Origin: Leptidea sinapis
Taxonomy: Eukaryota > Arthropoda > Insecta > Lepidoptera > Pieridae
Direction: 5' to 3'
Assembly: GCF_905404315.1 (NCBI RefSeq)
Contig: NC_066312.1
Location: 3,521,001-3,585,000, forward strand
Length of the DNA stretch: 64,000 bases
Part shown: piece after piece, positions 10,748 to 21,609 of the stretch
Layout of the letters: each line of letters starts with the position of its first letter
Numbering within the stretch: the stretch's first letter is position 1
The notes under the pieces: generated by a model
The model's input: the letters and a program-made list of their open reading frames with translations, nothing else
What the model was told of the DNA's origin: nothing
Database searches by the model: none
Position numbers and translations under genes: made by a program

Positions 10748-12853
10748 TAGAACAATAATTTTAAATGACCATAAAAAAGTGTTAATTATAGTTTAGATCC
10801 AATCTACTTCACAAAACGTATCAAAATAGATCCATTATTTTCATTTAAACTTCTAATATCCCTCTTTTATTTTACATTGCAGTCAGGAGCACAATAAGTA
10901 TATACCTACCCAGTGATCACTTTCCTGTTAAATATTACAAATTAAGAGTTGTTCTCCTGCTAACTTAACTTTCATTGTCATATAATTATAAAAAAAACGT
11001 GTATGCGTGTAATTTTTACGCGCGATTGAAGTAAAACTTAATTATATTAAACTTAAGGAATATTTAACACATACATATATTTATACTTTTCTGCTTATCT
11101 GAAAGCTCATAGACAAAATATGTTATTTTCGTTTGCCCTTGTTTGTCCCACCTATTTTAGGACATCCAGTATATAACAAAAATTTAAAAATTATTGAAAT
11201 ACAAGAATATTTAATTTATACCAATAAATATATACTTACATTAATTAAAGCCGTGTTATTAATAAATAATTGAATAAAAATAATTAAATTATGAATATCA
11301 CATATCAATATAACGTTGTTATTGAATATTAACGAATATGACTCTATGGGCTCGGACCTTTTGCCTGTCCGATGGACGAAAAAATTAGTGAATGTCGCAA
11401 ACGTCAGACTGAGAACTTTAATTTATTATTTATTACAAAGTAGTCATAAATGAACAAATACACTTGAAGATTTTCAGAAAATATTACTGAGCAGTTTGAA
11501 ACATTTTTTTAAAACATTAAATTATAACTGTTAAAAATTGTTTCAATTGCATTTTTTCTGCCGGACGTACTAACGTTACTTCCGTCAGAAAAATATTCTG
11601 AGTTACTCCCAAGTCATGCCTAAAGCAGTTTTACTTAAAACAAAAATCAATTCCTTATATAGTAAAAACAATGGCCAGAAATGCCATCATCTCAGATCTC
11701 TATGACTTGTCATAATATATACCTATAGGTAACTCTATAAACAGCGCGCACTTTAAAAGAAGAGAGCACTACTAATTCCTACTTACGACGAACCCTAGTT
11801 TTCTAAGTAGCCAATTATTATTTATCTTGAGAACTATCTGCCAGTGAAGATCTCGTTAAGGAGGATCAAGTTGTTTTGAAGACTAGTCCGAGCAAACAAA
11901 GACCGCGTTTCCATCTGCAACAAAACTTCGGCGAGAAATGTCAGACTCTCTGTCCGACAGTAACTTGCAAGTGTTAACCATAACAAGTGCAGTCGAGAAA
12001 ATTAGTCATGTACTTCCTGGAACTAGTTACAAACGAGACTAAACATAATATTTGTATCGAAACGCGACAGTACACGCTGCTGTCCGGTGATGTTTCGTAA
12101 ATCTCGCATCGCAATAATTATTTTGCTACTTGCTTGGGTGTTTGTTTGATTGGAGAAATATCTTTAGAAATGATTGAAGCACATTAGGCAAAAAAATCAA
12201 GACATTAATGATATATAAAGTGTTTATTTACAATAGTTACAAGATTTTAGGCGTTGGCTGTCATTTGCCCTATTTGCACTAATATCTGTTCGTACGACCC
12301 GTACCAATCAGTCAATCAATCAATAGGAAGTATTCCTCGTATCGACAACAGAACAGCGATAGTTTACATTTGAGCAGATGGAATCCACTAAATTGATACA
12401 AATTGTTCTAAATATAGAATTCGCTGTAGTAATTAGCTGTGGCAATATTCAATCATATTGTGTTTGTGTTTTGACAATAGTGTATGGGTATGTTATTTGA
12501 TTTATAAGTGTATCCGCACCCTTTAAGCCACATCACTACAATATGCGTGTATCGTATTTTTTTACACGCTTCTTATTAGCTTTATCTGTATGTAGGTATG
12601 TTTATTTGTAACCGACTCATTTGGGTTCGATTCTGACTTGACCACTTTAAACGGCCAGATTTAATTCAAACTTCATAGAATTATCGAGATCCAATGATAA
12701 TACATTAATATGGTAAAGTGTTTCTATTTTTCAATTTGCAAAAAAAGAAATTATGCTTATTTATATAATTCCATTCCATTTCCATTATCTTTTCAACCAA
12801 AGCTTTAATTTTTATTTCTTTAATTTTTTCTAACTATTTTTTTTTTCCCACAG
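10748..12853 (+). other. CAT intron, upstream part
   Basis: AT-rich, no exon recognised. 11338-11405 carries a diverged single unit of repeat G (GGGCTCGGACC...TGCCTGTCC...GGACGAA). 11820-12110 is less AT-rich, with an open + frame of about 40 codons, but no assignable coding. The sequence before 12854 is a pyrimidine-rich tract ending CACAG. Confidence 0.4.
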
Positions 12854-13037
12854 TGCCGTACAATGAAGTTTCATCAGAGTCTGCCCTGGTGGATATGTTT
12901 GCATACGTGTCTGCTCCAAAGTGCCAGTACATCGTCGCATTAGGCGCTCTTGCCGGTCTCACCGTCTCCATGTTTGGCTCTATGTTCCCGCTTCCCCGTG
13001 TTGTGTACGCTATGGCTCAGGATGGATTGATATTCAG
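12854..13037 (+). CDS. Cationic amino acid transporter (CAT/SLC7 type), first exon in window
   Basis: Plasma-membrane permease family moving lysine, arginine and ornithine. This exon encodes (M)PYNEVSSES..., then a membrane segment YIVALGALAGLTVSMFGSMF and the family signature FPLPRVVYAMAQDGLIFR, matching CAT1 [20 protein letters not shown], about residue 340 of the ~620-residue vertebrate protein. It begins with TG of a split codon (acceptor TTCCCACAG) and ends with AG of Arg before GTACGT. The N-terminal ~300 residues lie left of the window. With eight further exons it gives ~417 residues. Which insect CAT paralogue this is cannot be told. Confidence 0.93.
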
Positions 13038-13124
13038 GTACGTAACCGTTAACCATGTTTCATCACCAATTAGGAAGAAAACTTATTGGCCCACAAAATC
13101 ACATTGTAGAATTACTTGTCTCCG

Positions 13125-13415
13125 ACCTAGCCGGCTAGATTATGGGTACCAAAACGGAACCTATTTCTGCCGTAAAGCAGTAATGTGTAAACGTTACTGT
13201 GTTTCGGTGTGAAGGGTGCCGTAGCTAGTGAAATTTCTGGGGAAATGAGATTTAACATCTTATGTCTCAAGGTGACGAGCGCAGTTGTAGTGCTGCTCAG
13301 AATTTTTGGGTTTTTTCAAGAGTCCTGAGCGACATTGCATTGTAATGGGCAGGGCGTATCAATTACCATCAGCTGAACCTCCTGCTCGTCTCGTCTCTTA
13401 TTTTCATAAAAAAAA
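13125..13415 (+). repeat. Repeat family B inside CAT intron
   Basis: Near-complete copy starting ~90 bp after the exon donor, with hairpin and A-run. It is in the sense orientation. Confidence 0.8.
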
Positions 13416-14981
13416 AACATAAATCCTTTTCTTTGTTCCTTTACGTCCTTTTCCGTTACCACCAGTCATGCTGTATATCTTAGAATAGCCAAGAGATTGT
13501 CGTTATGCAGCCAATTTTGTACCGATAAATAATACAAGTATACCTTATAAATTTTTTTCAAACATCCCGCCAAAAATTACGAACAGAAGACTTATTAATG
13601 AAAATGTAACAATGAAGGAATATTATCTGGGCAGGGAGAGTTAGTAGCACCGGCCCTAAGATTTATGAATAAAATATTTTGATTCGAACGAAAATCATAA
13701 ATGATTCGCAAATTTTGTAGGATATTTTTTTCTATTATTTCTTATACTTTTTAGTAATAGTCATGGTAACTGATCCAGTTTCTCTTTTGATAAGTCCCGG
13801 CGTATGCCGCTCATCATTTTGTCTCTGGTAATAAAAAAAATATGACCCAATCGTTCTATCACTAAAACCTCACAAGTACGAGTCAAACCAGCTCATGAAG
13901 GGTTCCATACCACCGTATGAGATATAGCACTTTTTACTTTGTAAAAGATTTTTTTTTCATTTGCATTTTGCCACCTGCTTTTATGCTCTGTAACTATTAG
14001 AGATACAGCCCGCTGTCAGACATGAAATTGAAGTGCGAGTATTCGAATACTGCAATTAGGTACCTGTTTTGATATTTATAAAGATTCTAAAGATATTTTT
14101 TTAATTATAATTTTTAATATAATATATAATTGTAATTTGGCTAGCTATCGCTTCTCACAAAATATCTTATCAATTCTTTTTTTAAAAAAAAAAACTTTTC
14201 TCTTCTCTTTTACAACCCCGAAAAGTTATTCAAAGTATTCATAACAAAAAGTAGACTTCTTCTTATTTTATATTATGTTCGTTGTCATTCTTTTATCATG
14301 CTAGCGATCCTGATTCTGGTCAAAAATAAAAAAAAAATAAAAAATCCGTCTTTGATACAACTTCAAGTTAAGTTAATCGCAAGTGAGCGCCTTCAAGGTT
14401 GATTTTTTATTGAATTTGAAAATTAGTAGAATCGTTACGTTGCATGTATACCTAATACTCACAAACTAGTAAGCTGCATGCTTGTTAGTAACTAAATCCC
14501 TTATAAATCATATCAAATTTACTGTTATCGAATTAATTATTGTAAATTACTAAATGCTTGCTCAATGAGGTATCTCGTAGTTTTGGTATATCACGTAATT
14601 ATTGGTAGTCCAATTAATTGTAAAAGTCCGCGTAATTTAATCCCTGTTTGTACTCGGAGCGAGCCGTATCAAGGATATCAAATTAAGTTTCATTACTACT
14701 AATTCAATTTATGTGTCTATACCGAGGTTTGTGGTTCCTAAAATATAGTTCTGATTTCAATATTTAAGCGGCAGCTAATGAATTGTTTGATTCATTACCG
14801 TTTAATCAACAGTGATATAATTATTTACAACAGCATATACAAAGTATGATATAAGCTCGTAACGGATGACTCAGTTTAACAATATATATATATAGATGAA
14901 TTATAATAAAAATTAATTATAGCTCCCGTGAGCAGGCTTAAAACTTGACTTTAGATACTAATTCCTGATTGTGTTCACCAG
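13416..14981 (+). other. CAT intron remainder
   Basis: AT-rich with no other feature. The tract before 14982 ends GTTCACCAG. Confidence 0.4.
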
Positions 14982-15106
14982 GCAATTGGCTTCAATATCT
15001 TCTTCTTCCGGAACACCTGCGTTTGCTACCTTCTGTGGAGGCGGTGCGGCTTCCGTCATAGCGATGATAATTCCAATCGACGTCCTGGTTGAAATGATGA
15101 GCATTG
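14982..15106 (+). CDS. CAT transporter, exon 2 in window
   Basis: Encodes (R)QLASISSSSGTPAFATFC followed by a hydrophobic segment GGGAASVIAMIIPIDVLVEMMSIG, matching the CAT stretch in which cytosolic loop residues (TPxxAT) precede a membrane helix ending in a short MSIGT motif. The phases join exactly: AG|G makes Arg and the last G opens the Gly of MSIGT. The intron downstream is 10.3 kb and holds most of the repeats on the left half of the window. Confidence 0.93.
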
Positions 15107-15264
15107 GTATGTATTCTTTGACTTGTTTTCGTATTTTTTTTTAATTAAAGATGTTTTTATTTCTTCAATTTATTTAATTATAAAAGTATGCATTATATTA
15201 TTTTTTACATCTCGCCAAACTGTTGCAACAGTTTGCTGTTGAACGGGAACCTGAGAGTTGAACA

Positions 15265-15475
15265 AAGCATACAAGATTTTATGACGATGCGTCACTCGAA
15301 CGGTTAGCTCAGTTGGTTAGAGCACCGGCACGGAACGCCGGAGGTCGTAGATTCGAGTCCTGCATCGTTCATAAAATTTTGTTTTTAAAATTTTATTTGT
15401 GTGTTAATCCTAGGAGTGAGGGTTATCACTTTAAAAACATAACAAATTATCTGTAGGAATCGCAAGCGAAACAAT
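15265..15475 (+). repeat. tRNA-like repeat, copy 1 (tRNA-like part 15298-15370)
   Basis: 73 nt fold as a cloverleaf: 7-bp acceptor stem GAACGGT/ATCGTTC, D stem GCTC/GAGC, a perfect 5-bp anticodon stem CCGGC/GCCGG with loop ACGGAAC, and a T stem with one mismatch. Position 33 is C instead of U and the anticodon would read GGA. No V-loop extension or sign of a working gene was seen. Flanks are TTTTATGACGATGC on the left and GCATCGTTCATAAAA on the right, nearly inverted. The right flank (GTTTTTAAAATTTTATTTGT... to TAACAAATT) is shared with copies at 19826 and 49020, so it is a mobile or duplicated repeat. Confidence 0.65.
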
Positions 15476-15902
15476 TTTAAGAAAACAAAATGTATGCGTT
15501 TGGTCAAAAAATAAGACAATTCGCAAGGAACATTTGGTTGAGTTCTAATCCAAATAGAATTTATAATTACTTTGTTTGTATTATTGTGCTTGCAAAGTCA
15601 TTTACAAGCACATTGTAACTCTCGCGGTAGATTTAGATAACCAATATTAGGAGAGAATCGCTCATTGCAAGTTATCGATTGCTAACTAAAACAAAGTAAT
15701 ATTTATTTAAAACTGTAATAATTGTCACAAATGACTTGAATAAACAAAACCATTTATCTGGACGGCAGGTGCGCACGCGATATTAGTCATTATTAACAAT
15801 GTAAATCGGCTTAGATTAGCATCGTGCTGACCAAATGCACCCAGGCCAGGTGACCACATAAACAAGGGCCTCAAGTACGACAATTATTATTTTATAATAT
15901 AA
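15476..15902. other. CAT intron, no feature
   Basis: Nothing recognised. Confidence 0.35.
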
Positions 15903-15903
15903 C

Positions 15904-16215
15904 TAGCTGACCCAGCAAACGTTGTATTGCCGATATTAAAATCGCGATACAAAAGTAACTATTGATCGTAGATGGGTGAAAATTTGAAGTTGTATGTATT
16001 TTTTAATGCTGCCTCATAATCAAACAAATTAAAAAAAATGTAAAAAAAATTAAAAAAACAAATTTCGTGTGGGCCACCCTTAACATTTAGGGGGATGAAA
16101 AAGAGAGAGAGAAAGAAGATATTGTCCGATTCTCAGACCTACCCAATATGCACTCAAAATTTCATGAGAATCGGTCAAGCCGTTTCGGAGGAGTTCAAAG
16201 TTTAACACATTAACC
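15904..16215 (-). mobile_element. Helitron-like element, - strand copy
   Basis: Same family as 10443-10747, reading from the ACTAGCTGACCCAGCAAACG end through AGATGGGTGAAAATTTGAAG and CACCCTTAACATTTAGGGGG to GCCGTTTCGGAGGAGTT. A GAGA-rich expansion sits near 16102. The TCTAATATATAA 5' terminus is diverged or lost. Confidence 0.6.
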
Positions 16216-17047
16216 TTTGTGTTGTGATATGAACATAAACATACTTAAATACGGAAATTATCTTAACAAAATCTATGCATTAGACCTTAGATATATGGTG
16301 CTATAAACAGATAAAGAAACTCATAATATGTAGGAGGAGCAAATGTTTATAAATTTAATAAGTTTGATTTTAATAAAATCAAACTAAACTAAGAACATTT
16401 CAAATAAAAACTTATGCATATGAATTATATATTAATTATACATGTCACAGTACAGAAATATGAATGTGGGCAATCCCCCATTTGGAGGAATACGGGTACT
16501 GTATATTGTAATTATAAAATAGGCACATCGATATGACAACCGCTGTCATGGCCGACATCCCTTAATTGTTTCAGTGTCACTTCAAAACGTATATCTATGT
16601 GTAGAATAAATTGAAAATATTTGTTACTGATACAAGTGAAAACCAAGCATGTGAGTTTATTACTGAGATAAAAGAATACGAAAATAATTAACGCTATATT
16701 CCGTCGGTTCGATTTAATGAGATATCTCTCAGATATGAAGAAGTTCGCACCGGAGTTGAGAACACAAAGCCAATTTCCTGACAATCAAACTGTATGATCA
16801 AGAATTTACCGACAGATAGGACGTCGGACGTCGAATCATTTTCCCATCACATTCAATTAGACACTGTTAGGCCCTTCTTTGTACTCGAGGCAGTTTTCGA
16901 CATCACACCGGCACTTTTTTCTACCACAAAGTACTATTTTATTTCTCACACTCTCTGAAAAGCACTTTGGATTCTAAAGAATTGTACTTTGTACTAGACA
17001 ACACAGAATGTTTTTAATTTACTAAATTGAATTCTGAAGAAAAGTAC

Positions 17048-17051
<4 letters not shown>
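16216..17051. other. CAT intron, no feature
   Basis: The - strand ORF at 16512-16784 shows no family resemblance. Confidence 0.35.

Positions 17052-17081
<30 letters not shown>
17052..17081. repeat. (AT)n microsatellite
   Basis: About 15 AT units, directly before a Helitron-like element. Confidence 0.9.
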
Positions 17082-17086
<5 letters not shown>

Positions 17087-17445
17087 GAATTGCAGTTCGT
17101 TAGTCTCGCTAAAACTCGAGAACAGCTGGACCGATTTGGCTAATTTTGGTCTTGAATTATTTGTGGAAGTCCAGACAAGGTTTAAAAGGTGAATAAATAG
17201 GAAAATGCTGCTAAATTTAATAGAAACAACAAATTTGTTTTTCCTTTGACGTGTCCATACATAATTTCTATGAGAGAGTTTATTGATGCACGGTTTGACA
17301 GTTCTGCTGTGAAACAATTTCATTACGACAGAAGGGTGCATATTATACGAAGTAATTTCTGAAGTTATGATATATTATTGACAAATTCAAATAAAAACAT
17401 TATTTTATTTATTATATACAGAACAACGTCTGTCGAGTCAGCTAG
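17082..17445 (+). mobile_element. Second Helitron-like family
   Basis: Contains AACAGCTGGACCGATTTGGC and AATTATTTGTGGAAGTCCAG, which I know as a widespread insect repeat, and ends ACGTCTGTCGAGTCAGCTAG|T, a CTAG end before T as in Helitrons. The 5' end merges with the microsatellite. No ORF. Confidence 0.5.
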
Positions 17446-18064
17446 TACTGAATAATAATTTGACGTAATTCCAGAAAAACGTTCCAAACCACAACATGTC
17501 GAAATTGAGGTAAGAACACAAGACTGGTCACGTGATTCATATTAACGGACTGACAAAAAATGGCAGCCCTACTGTCACTCTTTAAATGACATCATGACGT
17601 AGTAGCCCAACCAACATGTATGGAATATACTAATATTTATTAAACACGAATTCCTTAAAATGTGATGTTTGTGGCTTGGAACGTTTTTCAGGAACTATGT
17701 CCAATTACTCTTGGTATTATACTTACAAATACAAACATATTTCGTATCTCATCTAACTTTCCGGTATATGATGTAGTTTGCTGAGTATTTATCAAATAAA
17801 ATAGACTCTGCCACTCAAAGCACGGAGTTCAGATAGCGTGTTAGGAAAGTTGTTGCGAGATTCATATTTTAGTTGAAATATTAATTCTCCGGCTGCAGAA
17901 TACACATCAAAACTAATTACTTATTTTAACGTTGGGTACATTCTCCATACAGATTTTTCGTATGACTAAACTGAGGTATCTCATCAGATTTTGTTGTTGT
18001 ATTACTTATTTAGTTTTAGTAAAAATAATTTCACCAATACAACTGGGAACGGTAAGGCTGGTGT
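17446..18064. other. CAT intron, no feature
   Basis: Nothing recognised. Confidence 0.35.
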
Positions 18065-18330
18065 CTTTTTTATGATAATGAGGGACGAGACGAGCAGGGC
18101 GTTCAGCTGATGGTAAATGATACGCCATGCCCATTAAAATGCAGTGCCGCTCAGGATTCTTGAAAAGCCCAAAAATTCTGAGCGGCACTACAATTGCGCT
18201 CGTAATCTTGAGACGTAAGGAAATAAGTCTCATTTGTGAAGTAGTAACTTCACGGCAGAAATAGGCGCAGTTGTGGCACCCATAATCTAGCCGGCATCCG
18301 GTGCAAAGGAGTCTCCCACTGGTAAAATTT
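18065..18330 (-). repeat. Repeat family B
   Basis: Near-complete - strand copy with the hairpin near 18140-18190. Confidence 0.8.
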
Positions 18331-18473
18331 GTATTATTTAAAAATTATAATATACATTATATTTAGGTATTGTCCTAGCGGGAATAGAACGCTCGAGCAA
18401 ATGGTCTTTGAACTCTTGAGGACTCTTCTATAGTAGTTCTATTTTGCGACCAAACGTAATAAGGAAATCAAAC

Positions 18474-18510
18474 ATCTGTACTGGGAGACGTCATATCTCC
18501 CAGTACAGAT
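18474..18510. repeat. Perfect 15-bp hairpin
   Basis: ATCTGTACTGGGAGA and its exact complement, separated by 7 nt (CGTCATA). Confidence 0.85.
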
Positions 18511-18727
18511 ACCATAGATATTCTGTCACATAGAGTATATATAGAGAAAACTTTTAAAAGAAAAATTTCTAGGTAAGGGAATAAAAGATTTTGGAACGAA
18601 AGAGGATGTATACCCACTCTTGCCATAAATACTGAGAGAAAGAAAAAAAAATATTTTGCAAAAAAATATTACTTTTACGGTGTGTTAGTTTAATAGATAA
18701 ATATAAAACAATTTAAAATATAAAATG

Positions 18728-18990
18728 CTTATTCGAAGTAGTCCCCATTGGCTGCAATACAGTCCAACCACGACTGCGTAGACCGAGCTTTACGATCCGG
18801 CGCCGAGTCTTGCTGGAAGGACCATTCTTGGTTATTGATCATAGTATTGTTAAGGGGCTTCACAACCTTCTCAAGAATGGTATCTTGATACATTTATGCC
18901 AATCTTTTGATACCTTTTTCACAAAAGTATGACTCAGTCAAAACTTCCTAGCTAATACCCCACCAAACCATCGCTTTGTAATATTTTCTT
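18728..18990 (-). pseudogene. mariner/Tc1-type transposase remnant
   Basis: Broken - strand frames read INNQEWSFQQDSAPDRKARS and then WLDCIAANGDYFE before a stop. FQQDSAP matches the stretch holding the second catalytic Asp of mariner-type transposases (usually FQQDSAPAHKA). The ending resembles the mariner C-terminus (...C-I-x-x-x-G-x-Y-F-E/D). About 100 residues that should separate these motifs are missing and frameshifts occur, so it is an internally deleted, inactive copy. The third acidic residue is lost. Confidence 0.6.
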
Positions 18991-19019
18991 TATTTTAATT
19001 AATTAACTAACTAACTTTA

Positions 19020-19580
19020 AATTCGGCCTCACATGGACTAAATTCGGCCTCACATGGAGTACTGTTCTCACCTCTGGGCGGGTGCTCCCCAATACTTCTA
19101 ATTCTTCCATTTGACCGCATACAACAAAGGGCTGCTCGAATCATCGACGATCAAGTCATCTCCGATCGGCTTGATTCCCTACCATTGCGTAGAGATGTGG
19201 GTTCTGTCTGCATCTTCTACCGCATTTATCACAGGGAGTGCTCAAAGGAGCTGTTCGGGTTGATTCCAGCGGCCGAATTCCACCACCGGACATTACGTGC
19301 AAAGTACCATCCGCATCACGTAGACGTCTGGCATTCCACAAATGCGCGTTTTGTTCGAAATTTCTTGCCTCGCACAGCCATTTTGTGGAATCAACTACGG
19401 GCAGCGGTCTTCCCGAACAGATACGACTTAGGGACCTTCAAGAAAAAAGCATACTCCCACCTTAAAGGCCGGCAACATATTTCTTGACACACCTGTTATT
19501 GCGGATGTCCATGGGCGGTTGCCTCAACTCTCCCCATCCCGTGAGCCTCTTGCCCGTTTGCCCCCTCTCATATAAAAAAA
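19020..19580 (+). mobile_element. CR1/jockey-like LINE 3' end (family D)
   Basis: Translates, with breaks, as RPHMEYCSHLWAGAPQY and then an open frame at 19185-19487 (CIFYRIYHRECSKELFGLIP... LPRTAILWNQLRAAVFPN... LGTFKKKAYSHLKGRQHIS stop). This is the conserved post-RT region of these LINEs, ended by CATATAAAAAAAAAAA. It is a sister family to the LINE at 53717. The last 100 codons are clean, so this family is younger or less decayed. Confidence 0.75.
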
Positions 19581-19764
19581 AAAATAACTTAATTGTAACA
19601 GTATGTATGGCCAGACTAAGTATATATCTTAGTATTAATTCCGCTAAGATTTGTTAGTCTAACCCCAAACGCATGGCTTATAGTGATACCCCTAGTATTA
19701 CGTGTCCTCCGCCGATAAATCGGCCCACGGTGAACCCCGACTGAACGACTGGCTTAATCTGCAA

Positions 19765-19825
19765 CGTCAAGCCACTACACGAGGCATCCTCAGGATATGT
19801 TCACTCTGAGATTTACCAATACTAA
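19765..19825 (+). repeat. Fragment of foldback family H
   Basis: CACTACACGAGGCATCCTCAGG matches 49516-49537 and its arm-derived relative near 41390. Confidence 0.4.
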
Positions 19826-20035
19826 ACGCACAAATAAAACTGAAAACAAAATTTTATGAACGATGCGGGACACGGACCCGCGACCTCTCGCGTTCCGTCC
19901 GAACGCTCTTTCCAACTGAGCCAACCGTTCGAGTTACGTACCGTTATAAAATTTTGTTTTCAGTTTTATTTGTATAATTAATCCCAGAAGTAAGGGATAT
20001 ATATCACTTTGAAAACATAACAAATTGTCAATACT
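19826..20035 (-). repeat. tRNA-like repeat, copy 2, in inverted repeats
   Basis: The tRNA-like 73-mer is 19930-19858 on the - strand: acceptor stem GAACGGT/ATCGTTC, GCTC/GAGC D stem, loop ACGGAAC, T stem GCGGG/CCCGC. The anticodon stem is damaged. Both sides carry the same flank in opposite orientation: AATAAAACTGAAAACAAAAT at 19833-19852 and its complement at 19952-19971. The long flank (to AACAAATT, 20026) lies on the side opposite to that in the other two copies, as if the tRNA-like centre had flipped. Confidence 0.6.
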
Positions 20036-20589
20036 AAACGTTTAAAAATTTCTCATATTCTAAAACTTTATCCATTTCTGAGTTACTGTACTGGCTGAGC
20101 CACTAGACTCTTCCGTACCAATATGAAGTTATTATGTAACATGGAAATTTCTTTTCATGAAATTATTGAACTATTTCATCTATAAAACTTTTGAGTGGAG
20201 TTGGGCGACTGTGGATTTTTCTCTTAAGTGTTTATTTGACGGCTCTACTGGGAATTTTAGAGATTTTAGAGCCGTCAAATAAAATAGTCACTAAAAATAT
20301 CAAAGTATGTAATTTAATTCTACCTGGTATATACACATCACTGCCTGTATAGCTTTACCTATTTTTTGAACGAGGTAAAGGATGTAGAATACTCCGAGAA
20401 GATGTCTTTCATTAAAATATTATGTTATTTGAGTTACTGATATTTCAATATTCAGTACATGTCGAGCACGTTGAACATAATATGATTCTCGACGGATCAT
20501 GAATAATGCCAATTACTCTTGCGAAACGTGAAAATGAAATCGATTATTGGATTATTGGCACGAATAAAGCTATCACTTATAGTTAGCAT
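20036..20589. other. CAT intron with a 16-bp hairpin
   Basis: Perfect arms 20231-20246 and 20268-20283 (TTTATTTGACGGCTCT). Otherwise no feature. Confidence 0.5.
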
Positions 20590-20700
20590 CACTCGTAGCT
20601 ATATCGGCATACTCGGCGACGAAATATTATCTTGCAGCGTCCAGTTTTGTGATCACTTGGAAGAGAAGGCCAAATTGGCTTCTCAAAAGCCTGTTTAGTC
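20590..20700 (+). mobile_element. CR1/jockey-like LINE remnant
   Basis: Reads YIGILGDEIL...VQF...HLEEKAKLASQKP, corresponding to SIGILGLAIS...QFRGHLEGKAKLASKKLGV in the LINE at 53717-56160. Confidence 0.65.
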
Positions 20701-20767
20701 AGTAGGTCGAAACTGTATTTCATTACAAGCCACCGCCTGCAATTGCGCTTGGGTTTTCAGTGCCTCT

Positions 20768-21035
20768 ATTCAAATTCAAATATTTTTATTTATAATAGGA
20801 TGTCAAATCACTTATTAAAGGCCAAAAAGTACCCATTCGAAAAAGTATGCCTTGGCTACCTTTGTTTTGTTTACTTTACCACACAACCGTTTTAAAAATT
20901 ATTTTGAATTTCGTAATACATTTTGTATTGAATAATTTCTGGGATCTTGGTTAATGCATATACATCGAACCCCACAAATAACTTACTCACTCGACTTAGC
21001 CGAGTAATAGGCATAATAAGTTAACGTTTAAATAA
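20768..21035 (-). repeat. Repeat family A
   Basis: Ends with the AATAAAAATATTTGAATTTG tail (complement at 20768) and begins with the CTTATTATGCCTATTACTCG block near 21020. Confidence 0.65.
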
Positions 21036-21258
21036 TGTAAAGACATAATACCATAAAAATAGTTAAAGTAAACTACCCGCGCGCGTATCTACATAATATG
21101 TCAGTTAACTGTCTAATCTTTTGAACCACTTATGCTACAGAACTAAGTATATTAGCCAATCCTGCAATAGTAAGTAATTTATAATATAATAAGTAATTTG
21201 GAATCGAGAGTAATGCCAAGAAATAAAGCAGATACCACCGGTTTGGTCACCTCTTCGT

Positions 21259-21609
21259 TTAAACAAACACTTGCAGCATATTTTTCTCTATAAGGTTAGG
21301 AAGATCATTTATGTAGATAAGGAATAGGAACGGTCTAAGAATAAACCCTTGTTGTAGCCTCATACTGAGGGGAGTCCTGGGATATCTCCTGCCATTCACC
21401 ACAACCTTTTGAATTGTATTGTTTAAATATGAAATCCAAAGATCGAGCGCAGTTCCTTTTATGTCATAGTGACATAGCTTCCTGACCAGCGTTGAATGTA
21501 GAACACAATCAAAGGCGACACGTAGGTGGGTCAAGTGTATCGACACCAAACGGCACAAAGATATAAGACTCCCTGAGACAGACATATGTGTGACGTGCTG
21601 TCTTCGCAA
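21259..21609 (-). pseudogene. LINE reverse transcriptase fragment
   Basis: The 116-codon frame contains the RT palm 1 region AFDCVLHSTLVRKLCHYDIK, then ALDLWISYLNNTIQKVVVNG and LQQGFILRPFLFLIYINDLP, matching the CR1/jockey consensus (AFD, SYL, GVPQGSILGPLLFLIYINDLP). The FADD motif and everything after is absent, and substitutions hit the GVPQG motif (RLQQG). On the same strand 220 bp further lies a family A tail, so family A may be this LINE's 3' UTR. Confidence 0.75.
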
